From contig CATOSZ010000005.1 in the NCBI GenBank assembly GCA_951812805.1, forward strand, positions 496,001 through 560,000: a DNA stretch of 64,000 nucleotides, in the 5' to 3' direction. Below the pieces are notes generated by a model. It saw only the letters and a list, made by a program, of their open reading frames with translations. It did no database searches and was not told the DNA's origin. The stretch comes from an uncultured Alphaproteobacteria bacterium. GTDB lineage: Bacteria > Pseudomonadota > Alphaproteobacteria > GCA-2731375. The translations under genes and the position numbers were made by a program. This document shows, in pieces, positions 11,351-19,768 of the stretch; the first letter of the stretch is position 1; each line of letters begins with the position of its first letter.

Positions 11351-12796
11351 ATGGTGACCGACACCCACCTCTACGCCGCCGCCACGCCGGAGATCTTCAT
11401 GGCCTGCGCGGCCATGGTGCTGCTGATGCTGGGCGTCTTCCGTGGCGACGGCGATACCCGGCTCGTCTCCTGGCTCGCGGTCGCCGCCATGGCGGTCGCC
11501 TTCGCGCTGGTCTGGATGATGCCGGGCGAACGGGTGATCACCTTCTCCGGCGGCTTCATCGTCGACGGCTTCGCCAACTTTGCTAAGCTGTTGATCCTGC
11601 TGGCCGCAGCAATCGGCCTGATCATGTCGATGGGCTATGTCCGGGCCGAGAAGATGGAGCGGTTCGAATTCCCCGTGCTCATCCTGCTCGCCACGCTCGG
11701 CATGATGATGATGGTCTCGGCCAACGACCTGATTTCGCTCTATATGGGGCTTGAGATCCAGAGCCTCGCGCTCTATGTCGTCGCCGCCATCAAGCGGGAT
11801 TCACATCGCTCCAGCGAGGCCGGCCTCAAGTATTTCGTCCTGGGCGCACTGTCCTCGGGCATGCTGCTCTACGGCTGCTCGATGATCTACGGCTTCTCCG
11901 GCTCGACCAACTTCCAGGCCATCGCCGCCCATGTCGGCGAGTCCGGGCAGATTTCCGTCGGCCTGATCGTCGGCATCGCCTTCCTGACCGCGGGCCTCGC
12001 CTTCAAGGTGTCGGCCGTGCCCTTCCACATGTGGACGCCCGACGTCTACGAGGGGGCACCGACGCCGATCACCGCCTTCTTCGCCGTGGCGCCGAAGATC
12101 GCCGCCATCGTCCTGTTCATGCGGGCGATGATCGCGCCCTTCGCCGAGGCGACGGCCGACTGGCAGCAGATCGTCGTCTTCATTTCCATGGCTTCGATGG
12201 TGCTGGGTGCCTTTGCGGCGATCTGGCAGACCAACATCAAACGGCTGATGGCCTACAGCTCGATCGGTCACATCGGCTTCGCGCTGATGGGGCTGGCGGC
12301 CGGTACGGCGGACGGCGTGCGCGCGACCCTCGTCTACATGGCGATCTATCTCTTCATGAACGTCGGCACCTTCGCCGCGATCCTCTGCATGCGCCGGCGC
12401 GAGGGCATGGTGGAGGGGATCCAGGATCTCGCCGGGCTCGACCGCAACGACCGGCCGATGGCGCTGGCCCTGTTGATCTTCATGTTCTCGATGGCGGGCG
12501 TGCCGGCGGCGGCCGGCTTCTTCGGCAAGTTCTACGTCTTCATGGCGGCGGTCGACGCCGGGCTCTACGGCCTGGCCGTCGTCGGCGTGCTGGCCAGCGT
12601 GGTGGCGGCCTTCTATTACCTGAGGATCGTCAAGATCATGTATTTCGACGATCCGGCCGAGCCGTTCGTCAAGCCGATCGGGCCCGAGATGAAGGTGATC
12701 CTGACGGTGACCAGCCTCTTCGTCGTCTTCTTCGCCGTCTATCCCGCCCCGCTGCTTGAGGGGGCCCAGGCCGCGGCCGCCGCGTTGATGCCCTGA
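11351..12796 (+). CDS. nuoN: NADH-quinone oxidoreductase subunit N
   Basis: NuoN (481 aa) is the ND2-type antiporter-like subunit that completes the complex I membrane arm. About 14 hydrophobic segments are present. Conserved landmarks are [47 protein letters not shown], and [17 protein letters not shown]. It is the last nuo gene. birA follows five bases after its stop, so the non-respiratory genes downstream are probably co-transcribed, an arrangement common in alphaproteobacteria. Confidence 0.96.
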   Translation: MVTDTHLYAAATPEIFMACAAMVLLMLGVFRGDGDTRLVSWLAVAAMAVAFALVWMMPGERVITFSGGFIVDGFANFAKLLILLAAAIGLIMSMGYVRAEKMERFEFPVLILLATLGMMMMVSANDLISLYMGLEIQSLALYVVAAIKRDSHRSSEAGLKYFVLGALSSGMLLYGCSMIYGFSGSTNFQAIAAHVGESGQISVGLIVGIAFLTAGLAFKVSAVPFHMWTPDVYEGAPTPITAFFAVAPKIAAIVLFMRAMIAPFAEATADWQQIVVFISMASMVLGAFAAIWQTNIKRLMAYSSIGHIGFALMGLAAGTADGVRATLVYMAIYLFMNVGTFAAILCMRRREGMVEGIQDLAGLDRNDRPMALALLIFMFSMAGVPAAAGFFGKFYVFMAAVDAGLYGLAVVGVLASVVAAFYYLRIVKIMYFDDPAEPFVKPIGPEMKVILTVTSLFVVFFAVYPAPLLEGAQAAAAALMP

Positions 12797-12801
12797 GGCG
12801 G

Positions 12802-13545
12802 ATGACGGCGCTTCCGGGCTTCTTTCACCGCATCGATCACGCCAGCCTCGCCAGCACCAACGACGAGGCGCTGCGTCTCGCCCGGGCCGGCGCCGGCGAG
12901 GGCACGCTGGTGACCGCCGGGCGCCAGACCGGCGGGCGGGGCCGGCGCGGTCGGCAGTGGCAGTCGCCCGAGGGCAATCTCTACGCCTCTTTCCTGCTTC
13001 ATCCCGGCCGGCCGCTGGCCGAGGCCGCCCTGCTGTCCTTCGTCGCCGCCCTCGCCGTCATCGGTGCCGTCGACCGCTGGTGTCCTGCGGGCGACAGCGA
13101 ACTCAGCTGGCCGAACGACGTCCATGTGCGGGGCGCTAAGATCTCGGGCATCCTGCTCGAAAGCGTGGCGCTGGACCCGGACCCGGGCATCGTCGTCGGC
13201 ATCGGCGTCAACGTCGCGCATCATCCCGACCTGGCGGAACGGCCCACCACCTCGCTGCATGCCTTCGGCCACGCCGCGGCGGACCGGGAAACCGTGCTGG
13301 GCGACGTGGCGTCGGGACTGTTGCTTTGGTATGAACGCTGGCGCGAGGCGGGCTTCGGTCCGGTTCGCGATGCCTGGCTCGCCCGCGCGCGGGGCGTTGG
13401 CGCGGGAATCGTCGCCCGTGTCGGCCAGGGAGAACTACGCGGCACCTTCACCGACCTGGACGAGAGCGGCGCGCTGGTCCTGGTCACCGCCGAGGGGGCG
13501 ACCCACCGGGTCACCGCCGGCGATGTCTTCTTCGAGGTTGCGTGA
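12802..13545 (+). CDS. birA: Biotin--[acetyl-CoA-carboxylase] ligase
   Basis: This 247-aa enzyme activates biotin to biotinoyl-AMP and attaches it to a lysine of biotin-dependent carboxylases in the cytoplasm. The adenylate-binding loop GRGRRGR is at residues 45-51, and the active-site segment SWPNDVHVRGAKISGILLE at about 102-120 contains the likely catalytic Lys113. A small C-terminal SH3-like domain follows. The N-terminal DNA-binding helix-turn-helix of the enterobacterial bifunctional BirA is absent, so this is a ligase only. Position between nuoN and coaX is the common alphaproteobacterial order. Confidence 0.93.
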   Translation: MTALPGFFHRIDHASLASTNDEALRLARAGAGEGTLVTAGRQTGGRGRRGRQWQSPEGNLYASFLLHPGRPLAEAALLSFVAALAVIGAVDRWCPAGDSELSWPNDVHVRGAKISGILLESVALDPDPGIVVGIGVNVAHHPDLAERPTTSLHAFGHAAADRETVLGDVASGLLLWYERWREAGFGPVRDAWLARARGVGAGIVARVGQGELRGTFTDLDESGALVLVTAEGATHRVTAGDVFFEVA

Positions 13546-13551
13546 GGTCCC

Positions 13552-14322
13552 ATGCTGCTCGCGATCAATGCCAACAACACCAACACCAAATTCTCCGTCT
13601 ATGACGGCGAGCGGGCGATCGGCGAGTGGCGCCAGCGCACCTCGGCCCAGCGTACCGGCGACGAGCACGCCGTCTGGCTGCTCCAGCTCATGCAGCTCGA
13701 GGGGATCGAGCCGAAAAGCATTGCGGGAGCGATCATCGCGACGGCGGTGCCGCAGGCCCTGTTCAACCTGCGTCGTCTCTGCACCCGCTATCTCGATTGC
13801 GAGCCGGTGGTGATCGGCGAAGAGGGCTGCGACCTCGGCATCGAGGTCCTGGCGACACCGCCGGTCGGCGCCGACCGCATCGCCAATACGGTGGGCGCCG
13901 GCGTCATGTACCCGGGTCGCGCGATGGTCGTCATCGACTTCGGCACCGCGACCACCTTCGACGTGGTCGACGAGGACGGCAACTACCGCGGCGGCGTCAT
14001 CGCGCCCGGCATCAACCTCAGCCTCGAAGCCCTGCACAATTCCACCGCCCTGCTGCCCCGCGTCATCGTCGAGAAGCCCGACCATGTCATCGGCACGGAC
14101 ACCGTCGCCTGCATGCATTCCGGCGTCTATTGGGGCTATGTCGGCCTGATCGAGGGCATCGTCGGGCGGGTCAAGAGCGAGTTCGGCCGACCGATGGGCG
14201 TGGTGTCGACCGGCGGCCTGGCGCCGCTTTTCGAGGGCGTCACCGAGGTCTTCGAGCATCTTGCCCCCGACATCACCATGCGTGGCCTGGTCGAGATCTA
14301 CGCGCGGAGCACGCATGGCTAA
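13552..14322 (+). CDS. coaX: Type III pantothenate kinase
   Basis: CoaX (256 aa) phosphorylates pantothenate in the first step of coenzyme A synthesis. It is a member of the ASKHA fold. Visible motifs are the phosphate loop near residues 4-14, GADR at 106-109 with the expected catalytic Asp108, and DFGTATTFD at 129-137. The first motif reads INANNTNT, where many family members have DxGNT: the usual acidic residue 6 is Asn and the glycine is also Asn. The rest of the fold looks intact, so I expect a working enzyme or a lineage-specific variant. The last eight bases overlap the RNase J gene. Confidence 0.9.
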   Translation: MLLAINANNTNTKFSVYDGERAIGEWRQRTSAQRTGDEHAVWLLQLMQLEGIEPKSIAGAIIATAVPQALFNLRRLCTRYLDCEPVVIGEEGCDLGIEVLATPPVGADRIANTVGAGVMYPGRAMVVIDFGTATTFDVVDEDGNYRGGVIAPGINLSLEALHNSTALLPRVIVEKPDHVIGTDTVACMHSGVYWGYVGLIEGIVGRVKSEFGRPMGVVSTGGLAPLFEGVTEVFEHLAPDITMRGLVEIYARSTHG

Positions 14323-15997
14323 GACTGCACGTCTCGACGCCTGGTCGCCCGACGACCTGATCTTCTTGCCGCTTGGCGGGGCGGGGGAGATCGGCATGAA
14401 CCTCAACCTCTATGGCCATGCCGGCAAATGGCTGATGGTCGATCTCGGCATCACCTTCGGCGACGACACGACGCCGGGCGTCGACCTGATCACGCCGGAC
14501 CCGACCTTCATCGCCGAGCGACGGGATGACCTGCTGGGCCTCGTCCTCACCCATGCGCACGAGGATCATCTGGGCGCGGTGCCCCATCTCTGGCCGCGCC
14601 TGCGCTGTCCGGTCTATGCGACGCCCTTCACCGCCCGGGTGCTGCGGCGCAAGCTGATCGAGCATGGCCTGGAGGACGAGGTGCCGGTGCATATCGTGCC
14701 GCTCGGCGGCGAGGTCGTCCTGCCGCCCTTCGACATCACCTTCATGGCGATCACCCATTCGATCCTGGAGCCGAACGCGCTGGCCATTCGCACGCCGGCG
14801 GGCACGGTGCTGCACACCGGCGATTGGAAACTCGACCCCGAACCGCTGGTGAGCGCGCCGACCGACGAGGCCGCCTTCCGCGCCGTCGGCGATGCGGGCG
14901 TCGTCGCCATGGTCTGCGATTCGACCAATGCCCTGGTCGACGGCACCTCCGGCTCGGAAGCCGGCGTGCGGCAGCGGCTGATCGACCTGGTCGGGACCAA
15001 GACCGGCCGCGTCGCGATCACCACCTTCGCCTCCAACGTCGCCCGCATCAAGACGATGGCCGAGGTCGCCCGGGCGCACGACCGCCATTTGATCGTCGTC
15101 GGCCGTTCGCTCTGGCGGATGATCGAGGCGGCGCGCGAGACTGGCTATATGGATGATCTCGGCCCGGTCCTGGACGACCGGGAAGGCGGCTATCTGCCGC
15201 CGGAGAAGGTCCTCTATCTCTGTACCGGCTGCCAGGGGGAGCCGCGCGGCGCCATGGCGCGGATCGCCGGCGGGTCGCACCCGGAAGTGACGCTGGGGAC
15301 GGGGGACTGCGTCATCTTCTCCTCCCGCATCATCCCCGGTAACGAGCGGGCCATCGGCCGCATGCACAACCAATTGGTCGAGGCCGGGATCGACGTGGTG
15401 TCCGAACGCGACGCCGACGTCCACGTCTCCGGCCATCCCTGCCGGGACGAGCTGGCGGCGATGTACCGCTGGGTGCGCCCCCGCATCGCGGTGCCGGTCC
15501 ACGGCGAGATGCGCCATATGCGCGCCCATGCCGGCCTCGCCCGCAGCCTGCAGGTCCCCCATGCCGTGATCGCCGCCAACGGCCAGGTCCTGCGGCTGGA
15601 CGCCGATGCGCCGGAGATCGTCGGCGAGGTCCAATCGGGACGCTTGCTGATCGACGGCAGCCGGCTGGTGGAGAACTCCGACGGCGCGCTTCGCGATCGC
15701 CGGCGGCTGATGTTCAATGGCACGATCGTCACGACCCTGGTGGTCGACGAGGCGGGGGAACTGCTGGCCGACCCCTCGGTCGTCTTGCAGGGCCTGCCCG
15801 GCTGTGGTGACGGCGGCCCGTTGCCGGACATGGTCGAAGAAGCGATCGACACGGCCGTCGAGCGGCTGGGCCGGGGTGCGCGGCGCCATGACGAGCGGAT
15901 CGAGGAAGCCGCGCGGGTCGCGGCCCGGCGCTGCGTGAGGGCGTTCTGCGGCAAGCGGCCGGTGACCGAGGTGCGCGTGCTGCGCCTGGAAGACTAG
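14315..15997 (+). CDS. rnj: Ribonuclease J (metallo-beta-lactamase / beta-CASP RNase)
   Basis: A 560-aa ribonuclease J that degrades and matures RNA in the cytoplasm through 5'-exonuclease and endonuclease activity. The N-terminal metallo-beta-lactamase domain shows the metal motif HAHEDHLGAV, with His80, His82, Asp84 and His85. The beta-CASP insert follows (CDSTNALVDG, STNA type; TFASNVARIKTMAEVA). The motifs SGHPCRDEL and PVHGEMRHMRAHAGLA are further metal and substrate elements. The C-terminal 100 residues form the family's small dimer/tail domain. ATG 14315 overlaps the end of coaX by 8 bp. The earlier in-frame start at 14261 would lie deep in coaX and is not used. Confidence 0.94.
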   Translation: MAKTARLDAWSPDDLIFLPLGGAGEIGMNLNLYGHAGKWLMVDLGITFGDDTTPGVDLITPDPTFIAERRDDLLGLVLTHAHEDHLGAVPHLWPRLRCPVYATPFTARVLRRKLIEHGLEDEVPVHIVPLGGEVVLPPFDITFMAITHSILEPNALAIRTPAGTVLHTGDWKLDPEPLVSAPTDEAAFRAVGDAGVVAMVCDSTNALVDGTSGSEAGVRQRLIDLVGTKTGRVAITTFASNVARIKTMAEVARAHDRHLIVVGRSLWRMIEAARETGYMDDLGPVLDDREGGYLPPEKVLYLCTGCQGEPRGAMARIAGGSHPEVTLGTGDCVIFSSRIIPGNERAIGRMHNQLVEAGIDVVSERDADVHVSGHPCRDELAAMYRWVRPRIAVPVHGEMRHMRAHAGLARSLQVPHAVIAANGQVLRLDADAPEIVGEVQSGRLLIDGSRLVENSDGALRDRRRLMFNGTIVTTLVVDEAGELLADPSVVLQGLPGCGDGGPLPDMVEEAIDTAVERLGRGARRHDERIEEAARVAARRCVRAFCGKRPVTEVRVLRLED

Positions 15998-16010
15998 GGA
16001 AGGGCAAAAG

Positions 16011-16415
16011 ATGATCGGACGATTGAATCACGTGGCCATCGTGGTGCCGGACCTGGGCGCCGCCAGCGCCGTCTACCGCGATACCCTCGGCGCGACGATA
16101 TCCGCACCCGCGGCCCTGCCCGAGCATGGCGTGACCACCGTCTTCGTCGAGCTGGACAACACCAAGATCGAGTTGCTGGAGCCGCTTGGCGACGGCTCGC
16201 CCATCGCCGGCTTCCTGGAGCGCAATCCGGCGGGCGGCATGCACCATGTCTGCTACGAGGTGGACGACATCATCGCCGCACGCGACCGCCTTGCGGGCGA
16301 GGGCGCGCGGGTTCTGGGCGACGGCGAGCCGCGCACCGGCGCCCATGGCAAGCCGGTGCTGTTCCTCCATCCCAAGGACTTCTGCGGCACATTGGTCGAG
16401 CTGGAGCAGGTCTGA
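16011..16415 (+). CDS. mce: Methylmalonyl-CoA epimerase
   Basis: A 134-aa vicinal-oxygen-chelate protein that interconverts (2S)- and (2R)-methylmalonyl-CoA, linking propionyl-CoA carboxylation to methylmalonyl-CoA mutase. Start IGRLNHVAIVVPDL, middle GGMHHVCYEVDDI and end GTLVELEQV are the standard family segments. They supply the metal ligands His7, a central histidine and the C-terminal glutamate. Length is exactly typical. It lies 13 bp after rnj and just ahead of the DUF1467 gene, a conserved alphaproteobacterial neighbourhood. Confidence 0.93.
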   Translation: MIGRLNHVAIVVPDLGAASAVYRDTLGATISAPAALPEHGVTTVFVELDNTKIELLEPLGDGSPIAGFLERNPAGGMHHVCYEVDDIIAARDRLAGEGARVLGDGEPRTGAHGKPVLFLHPKDFCGTLVELEQV

Positions 16416-16419
16416 GCCG

Positions 16420-16677
16420 ATGTCTCTCGCCAGCGGTCTTCTGGTCTACGCGCTGATCTGGGGCATCGTCTTCTTCATGGTGCTGCCCGTCGGCGTGCGC
16501 ACGGCGGAGGAGGCGGGCGAGGCGTTGGAGCCGGGTCATGCGGAAAGCGCGCCGGTCAAGCCCCGGCTCTGGCTCAAGGCCGGCGCGACAAGCCTGATCG
16601 CGGCCGCGCTTTGGGGCGTCTTCTATGTCGTGCACAAGTACGATCTGCTCGGATTCGATGACTTCGTCGGTCGCTAG
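16420..16677 (+). CDS. DUF1467 family small membrane protein
   Basis: An 85-aa protein with two predicted membrane helices (about residues 6-25 and 53-73) joined by a charged loop. The pattern ALIWGIVFFMVLPVGVRT followed by a second helix and a basic linker is the DUF1467 signature. Function is unknown, although the gene is consistently found next to mce and proS in alphaproteobacteria. ATG 16420 lies four bases after the mce stop. Here it is the last gene of the + strand run: the proS gene expected downstream is replaced by an insertion sequence. Confidence 0.85.
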   Translation: MSLASGLLVYALIWGIVFFMVLPVGVRTAEEAGEALEPGHAESAPVKPRLWLKAGATSLIAAALWGVFYVVHKYDLLGFDDFVGR

Positions 16678-16785
16678 CAAAAGTGATTCGAGGGTGATTC
16701 GCGGCGAAATGGTCGCGTCGGTGGGAGTCCGACAGGTATTTCGCAAGCCTTTGGAAGTTGGTTAAAGTGGGGTTAAATATCTGAA

Positions 16786-16805
16786 TGCAAGACGTTTTTC
16801 TTGCA
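16786..16805 (+). terminator. Possible terminator hairpin after the nuo-DUF1467 operon
   Basis: A perfect 7-bp stem (TGCAAGA / TCTTGCA) with a 6-base loop, followed by a T-rich stretch (CTTTGTTTAC), lies about 110 bases after the DUF1467 stop in a noticeably AT-rich gap. The stem is not GC-rich, so efficiency is uncertain. The gap 16678-16837 also contains the 8-bp word GTGATTCG twice (near 16683-16701) and nothing else I can identify. Confidence 0.35.
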
Positions 16806-16837
16806 CTTTGTTTACTTCGATATTTGGCTTTTGTTGT

Positions 16838-18046
16838 CAGGGCAATCGCATTTCAGAATTTGCCGAGGAGTGACAGGAGATAGTCGTTGTTCCAAGCGGC
16901 GATTTTGAACTTGGCGCGCAGCGAGTCTTTTCGTGGATCCTTTCGCATGACATTGAGCGCCATGTGGCGCAGGACGGCGAGATTGTGCGGTCCATTGTCC
17001 TTGCGGGTTCTGTCTTGGTCTTCGTTCATTTGGACATCGAGGCACCAGTGCAGGCGGTTTTCGACCCCCCAGTGCGCCCGGGCAACGGGATTGAAGCGCT
17101 CGGCGTCGAGCGGCTGGCTGAGCAGGTAGTAGGCGGTTTCGCTCGACGTCTTCTCCGCGCACTCGCGGGTCCGGGTGACTTTGGCGACCGCCTTCAGGCC
17201 CGGCCAATGATGGCGCTCTTGCAGCCACTCGACGTGGCTGGAGACGAGAGCGGCACGGGTCTCGATGCGGCCATGATCGCCATCGACCGTGGTGTCGGTG
17301 GTGGTCGCTTCGGCTTTCGGATCGTCGAGGAAGGTTCTCACGTCGTCATGCAGCGTGCCTTGATTGCCCTTCAACGCCAGGGCGTAGTCACCCCCCTGCT
17401 CGATAATCTGGCTGGCGATGGCGCGCTGGCAATTGAGGGCGTCCACGGTCACGATCGTCCCCTCGAGGCTCAATAGTTTCAACAGCTTCGGCACGGCGGT
17501 GATCTCGTTGGACTTGGCGTCGGTGGCGACTTGCCCCAACACCAGCCGCTGATCACAGCCCCAGGCCGAGACCATATGCAGCGCCGACGTGCCGCTCGCC
17601 TTGTCGTAGGATCGCCGCACCACCTTGCCGTCGATCGCAATGACCCCTTGGCAGGTCTCGGAAAAGCGCGCCATGAAGCGCTGGAAGCAGGCGCCGAACG
17701 CCTCCGGATCCAGCAACCGGAACACCCGGCTGAAGGTGTCGTGGCTCGGCACGCCATGTTCGAGTACGAGAAATTCCCGCAGGAACGCCTCCTTTTCACG
17801 CGCGAAGATCGCCATGTCGACCGCCGTCTGACCGCCCGAGAGGACCGTGCACAGGGCGATCGTCAAGATCTCCAGCAGATCGTGACGCCCGGCATTGCCA
17901 GTCCGCGGATCCTCGAGACCCTCAAAGCACTCCAGAAAGCCTTCCATCGCAACCTCCACCCGTGAAAAGACCGGGTAGAATCGATTCGCGCCAATACCTC
18001 AAGATCAAACACGCACGTCAAGGCAATTCCAAATGCGATTCCCCTG
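16838..18046 (-). mobile_element. Complete ISAs1-family insertion sequence, copy 1 (1209 bp)
   Basis: The element is bounded by imperfect terminal inverted repeats. The left end reads CAGGGCAATCGCATTT, and the right end read on the opposite strand is CAGGGGAATCGCATTT (one mismatch in 16). It encodes one transposase on the - strand. Length and ends are the same as the copy at 38223-39431. The right end is joined directly to a 923-bp fragment of the same element. No matching 8-10 bp target duplication is visible on the outer flanks of the pair (left flank CTTTTGTTGT, right flank GATTTGGCTG). Confidence 0.9.
16853..17947 (-). CDS. ISAs1-family transposase (copy 1, intact)
   Basis: A 364-aa DDE transposase of the ISAs1 (H-repeat-associated) type. 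Family features are an N-terminal domain with EDPRTGNAGRHDLLEILTIALC, the IDGK segment (Asp106), VDALNCQ (Asp169), DHGRIETR and the late glutamate Glu296 in HWGVENRLHW. Together Asp106, Asp169 and Glu296 are the likely catalytic triad. The frame also has a GTG four codons upstream, but ATG 17947 has GGAGG five bases before it and is preferred. The stop codon lies inside the left terminal repeat. The protein is identical to that of the copy at 38 kb, implying recent activity. Confidence 0.92.
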   Translation of the reverse strand: MEGFLECFEGLEDPRTGNAGRHDLLEILTIALCTVLSGGQTAVDMAIFAREKEAFLREFLVLEHGVPSHDTFSRVFRLLDPEAFGACFQRFMARFSETCQGVIAIDGKVVRRSYDKASGTSALHMVSAWGCDQRLVLGQVATDAKSNEITAVPKLLKLLSLEGTIVTVDALNCQRAIASQIIEQGGDYALALKGNQGTLHDDVRTFLDDPKAEATTTDTTVDGDHGRIETRAALVSSHVEWLQERHHWPGLKAVAKVTRTRECAEKTSSETAYYLLSQPLDAERFNPVARAHWGVENRLHWCLDVQMNEDQDRTRKDNGPHNLAVLRHMALNVMRKDPRKDSLRAKFKIAAWNNDYLLSLLGKF

Positions 18047-18870
18047 AGGTAGTAGGCGGTTTCGCTCGACGTCTTCTCCGCGCACTCGCGGGTCCGGGTG
18101 ACTTTGGCGACCGCCTTCAGGCCCGGCCAATGATGGCGCTCTTGCAGCCACTCGACGTGGCTGGAGACGAGAGCGGCACGGGTCTCGATGCGGCCATGAT
18201 CGCCATCGACCGTGGTGTCGGTGGTGGTCGCTTCGGCTTTCGGATCGTCGAGGAAGGTTCTCACGTCGTCATGCAGCGTGCCTTGATTGCCCTTCAACGC
18301 CAGGGCGTAGTCACCCCCCTGCTCGATAATCTGGCTGGCGATGGCGCGCTGGCAATTGAGGGCGTCCACGGTCACGATCGTCCCCTCGAGGCTCAATAGT
18401 TTCAACAGCTTCGGCACGGCGGTGATCTCGTTGGACTTGGCGTCGGTGGCGACTTGCCCCAACACCAGCCGCTGATCACAGCCCCAGGCCGAGACCATAT
18501 GCAGCGCCGACGTGCCGCTCGCCTTGTCGTAGGATCGCCGCACCACCTTGCCGTCGATCGCAATGACCCCTTGGCAGGTCTCGGAAAAGCGCGCCATGAA
18601 GCGCTGGAAGCAGGCGCCGAACGCCTCCGGATCCAGCAACCGGAACACCCGGCTGAAGGTGTCGTGGCTCGGCACGCCATGTTCGAGTACGAGAAATTCC
18701 CGCAGGAACGCCTCCTTTTCACGCGCGAAGATCGCCATGTCGACCGCCGTCTGACCGCCCGAGAGGACCGTGCACAGGGCGATCGTCAAGATCTCCAGCA
18801 GATCGTGACGCCCGGCATTGCCAGTCCGCGGATCCTCGAGACCCTCAAAGCACTCCAGAAAGCCTTCCAT
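18047..18870 (-). pseudogene. ISAs1-family transposase fragment (N-terminal 274 residues)
   Basis: The reading frame is identical to the intact transposase through the AYYL segment, then leaves the element at the copy 1/copy 2 junction and continues into unrelated frame in the right end of copy 1. The last 90 residues are missing, including Glu296 of the DDE triad, so the product should be inactive. The start and its Shine-Dalgarno are retained, so a truncated protein with the DNA-binding half could still be made and might interfere with transposition. Confidence 0.88.
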
Positions 18871-18969
18871 CGCAACCTCCACCCGTGAAAAGACCGGGTA
18901 GAATCGATTCGCGCCAATACCTCAAGATCAAACACGCACGTCAAGGCAATTCCAAATGCGATTCCCCTG
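18047..18969 (-). mobile_element. Truncated ISAs1-family element, copy 2 (923-bp fragment)
   Basis: This segment repeats 17124-18046 in direct orientation, so it is an abutting tandem duplication of the right three quarters of the IS. It keeps the right terminal repeat (ending near 18969) but has lost the left repeat and the first 286 bp. The junction is immediate: the right end of copy 1 (…CCCCTG at 18046) runs straight into internal IS sequence AGGTAGTAGG. This could arise by insertion of one copy into another followed by recombination over the shared left part. Confidence 0.9.
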
Positions 18970-18988
18970 GATTTGGCTGTCTGGGCGC

Positions 18989-19042
18989 TTGACGGCCAAT
19001 GAGAACCAAACTAGAACATACACGAACGTTTCGCATTTGTTC
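18989..19042 (+). promoter_or_regulatory. lexA promoter with two LexA operator boxes
   Basis: A -35 like TTGACG (18989-18994) and a -10 like TAGAAC (19012-19017) are separated by 17 bases. Overlapping the -10 is GAACCAAACTAGAAC (19003-19017), a perfect alphaproteobacterial SOS box (GTTC-N7-GTTC read on the other strand). A second box, GTTTCGCATTTGTTC (19028-19042), has one mismatch. Such boxes are known to bind LexA in alphaproteobacteria; autoregulation here is inferred. The IS right end is only 20 bp upstream of the -35, yet both boxes are intact. Confidence 0.85.
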
Positions 19043-19078
19043 CATATCTTGTGCATGCGACAGGGGGCGAAGGCCAAG

Positions 19079-19768
19079 ATGTTGACGAAAAAACAGCACG
19101 AACTACTGATCTTCATCGACAAACACCTGCGGGAGCATGGAATCTCCCCTTCTTTCGATGAAATGAAGCAGGCTTTGGACCTGAAAAGCAAAAGCGGCAT
19201 CCATCGCCTGATCACCGCCTTGGAAGAACGGGGTTTCATTCGCCGCATGGCGCATCGCGCCCGCGCGTTGGAGGTCGTCAAACTGCCCGAGGCCGTGGTG
19301 CCGGAGGCACGCAAGGGCTTCCAGCCCTCCGTCGTCGAGGGGGGACTCAACGGCGCCGCGCCGCCGGCCCGCGAAGCGGACGATTCCCTGGTCTCGATGC
19401 CGCTTTATGGCCGCATCGCCGCGGGCGCACCGATCGAAGCGTTGAGCGACCCCTGCAGCTCGATCACCGTGCCGTCCGGGATGTTGAGTTCGGGCGAACA
19501 TTTCGCGCTGGAAGTGGCCGGCGATTCCATGGTCGAGGCCGGAATTCTCGACGGCGATACGGCGATCATCGAGCGTTGCGAGACGGCAGAGAACGGCACC
19601 ATCATCGTCGCCCTGGTCGATCGTGAGGAGGCGACCCTCAAACGGTTGCGCCGAAAGGGGAATTCCGTAGCGCTGGAGCCGGCGAACCAGGGCTACGAAA
19701 CGCGGATCTTTCCCCCGGACCGGGTCAATATCCAGGGCCGTTTGATCGGCCTGATCCGCCGCTACTGA
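19079..19768 (+). CDS. lexA: LexA repressor
   Basis: LexA (229 aa) represses the SOS regulon and cleaves itself when stimulated by RecA filaments on DNA damage. The N-terminal winged-helix domain ([17 protein letters not shown]…) is followed by a linker of about 35 residues. The S24 protease domain carries the cleavage site Ala115-Gly116 ([12 protein letters not shown]), catalytic Ser150 (GDSMVEAG) and Lys188 (ATLKRL). The frame is open to 18956, but ATG 19079 gives the family N-terminus. It is preceded by two SOS boxes. Its end overlaps convergent comEC by 7 bp. The moaC/moeA genes often found upstream are absent here. Confidence 0.96.
   Translation: MLTKKQHELLIFIDKHLREHGISPSFDEMKQALDLKSKSGIHRLITALEERGFIRRMAHRARALEVVKLPEAVVPEARKGFQPSVVEGGLNGAAPPAREADDSLVSMPLYGRIAAGAPIEALSDPCSSITVPSGMLSSGEHFALEVAGDSMVEAGILDGDTAIIERCETAENGTIIVALVDREEATLKRLRRKGNSVALEPANQGYETRIFPPDRVNIQGRLIGLIRRY

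Noticed and set aside
17863-18882. 339-codon transposase as a second functional ORF
   Set aside because: It is the truncated copy 2 frame running past the junction. The C-terminal 65 residues are out-of-frame IS leader, and the catalytic glutamate is missing.
16822-18978. Shared word ATTTGGCT on both sides of the IS pair as a target duplication
   Set aside because: The left copy is eight bases from the IS end and the right copy one base away, so it cannot be a direct product of transposition at these ends. Probably chance.
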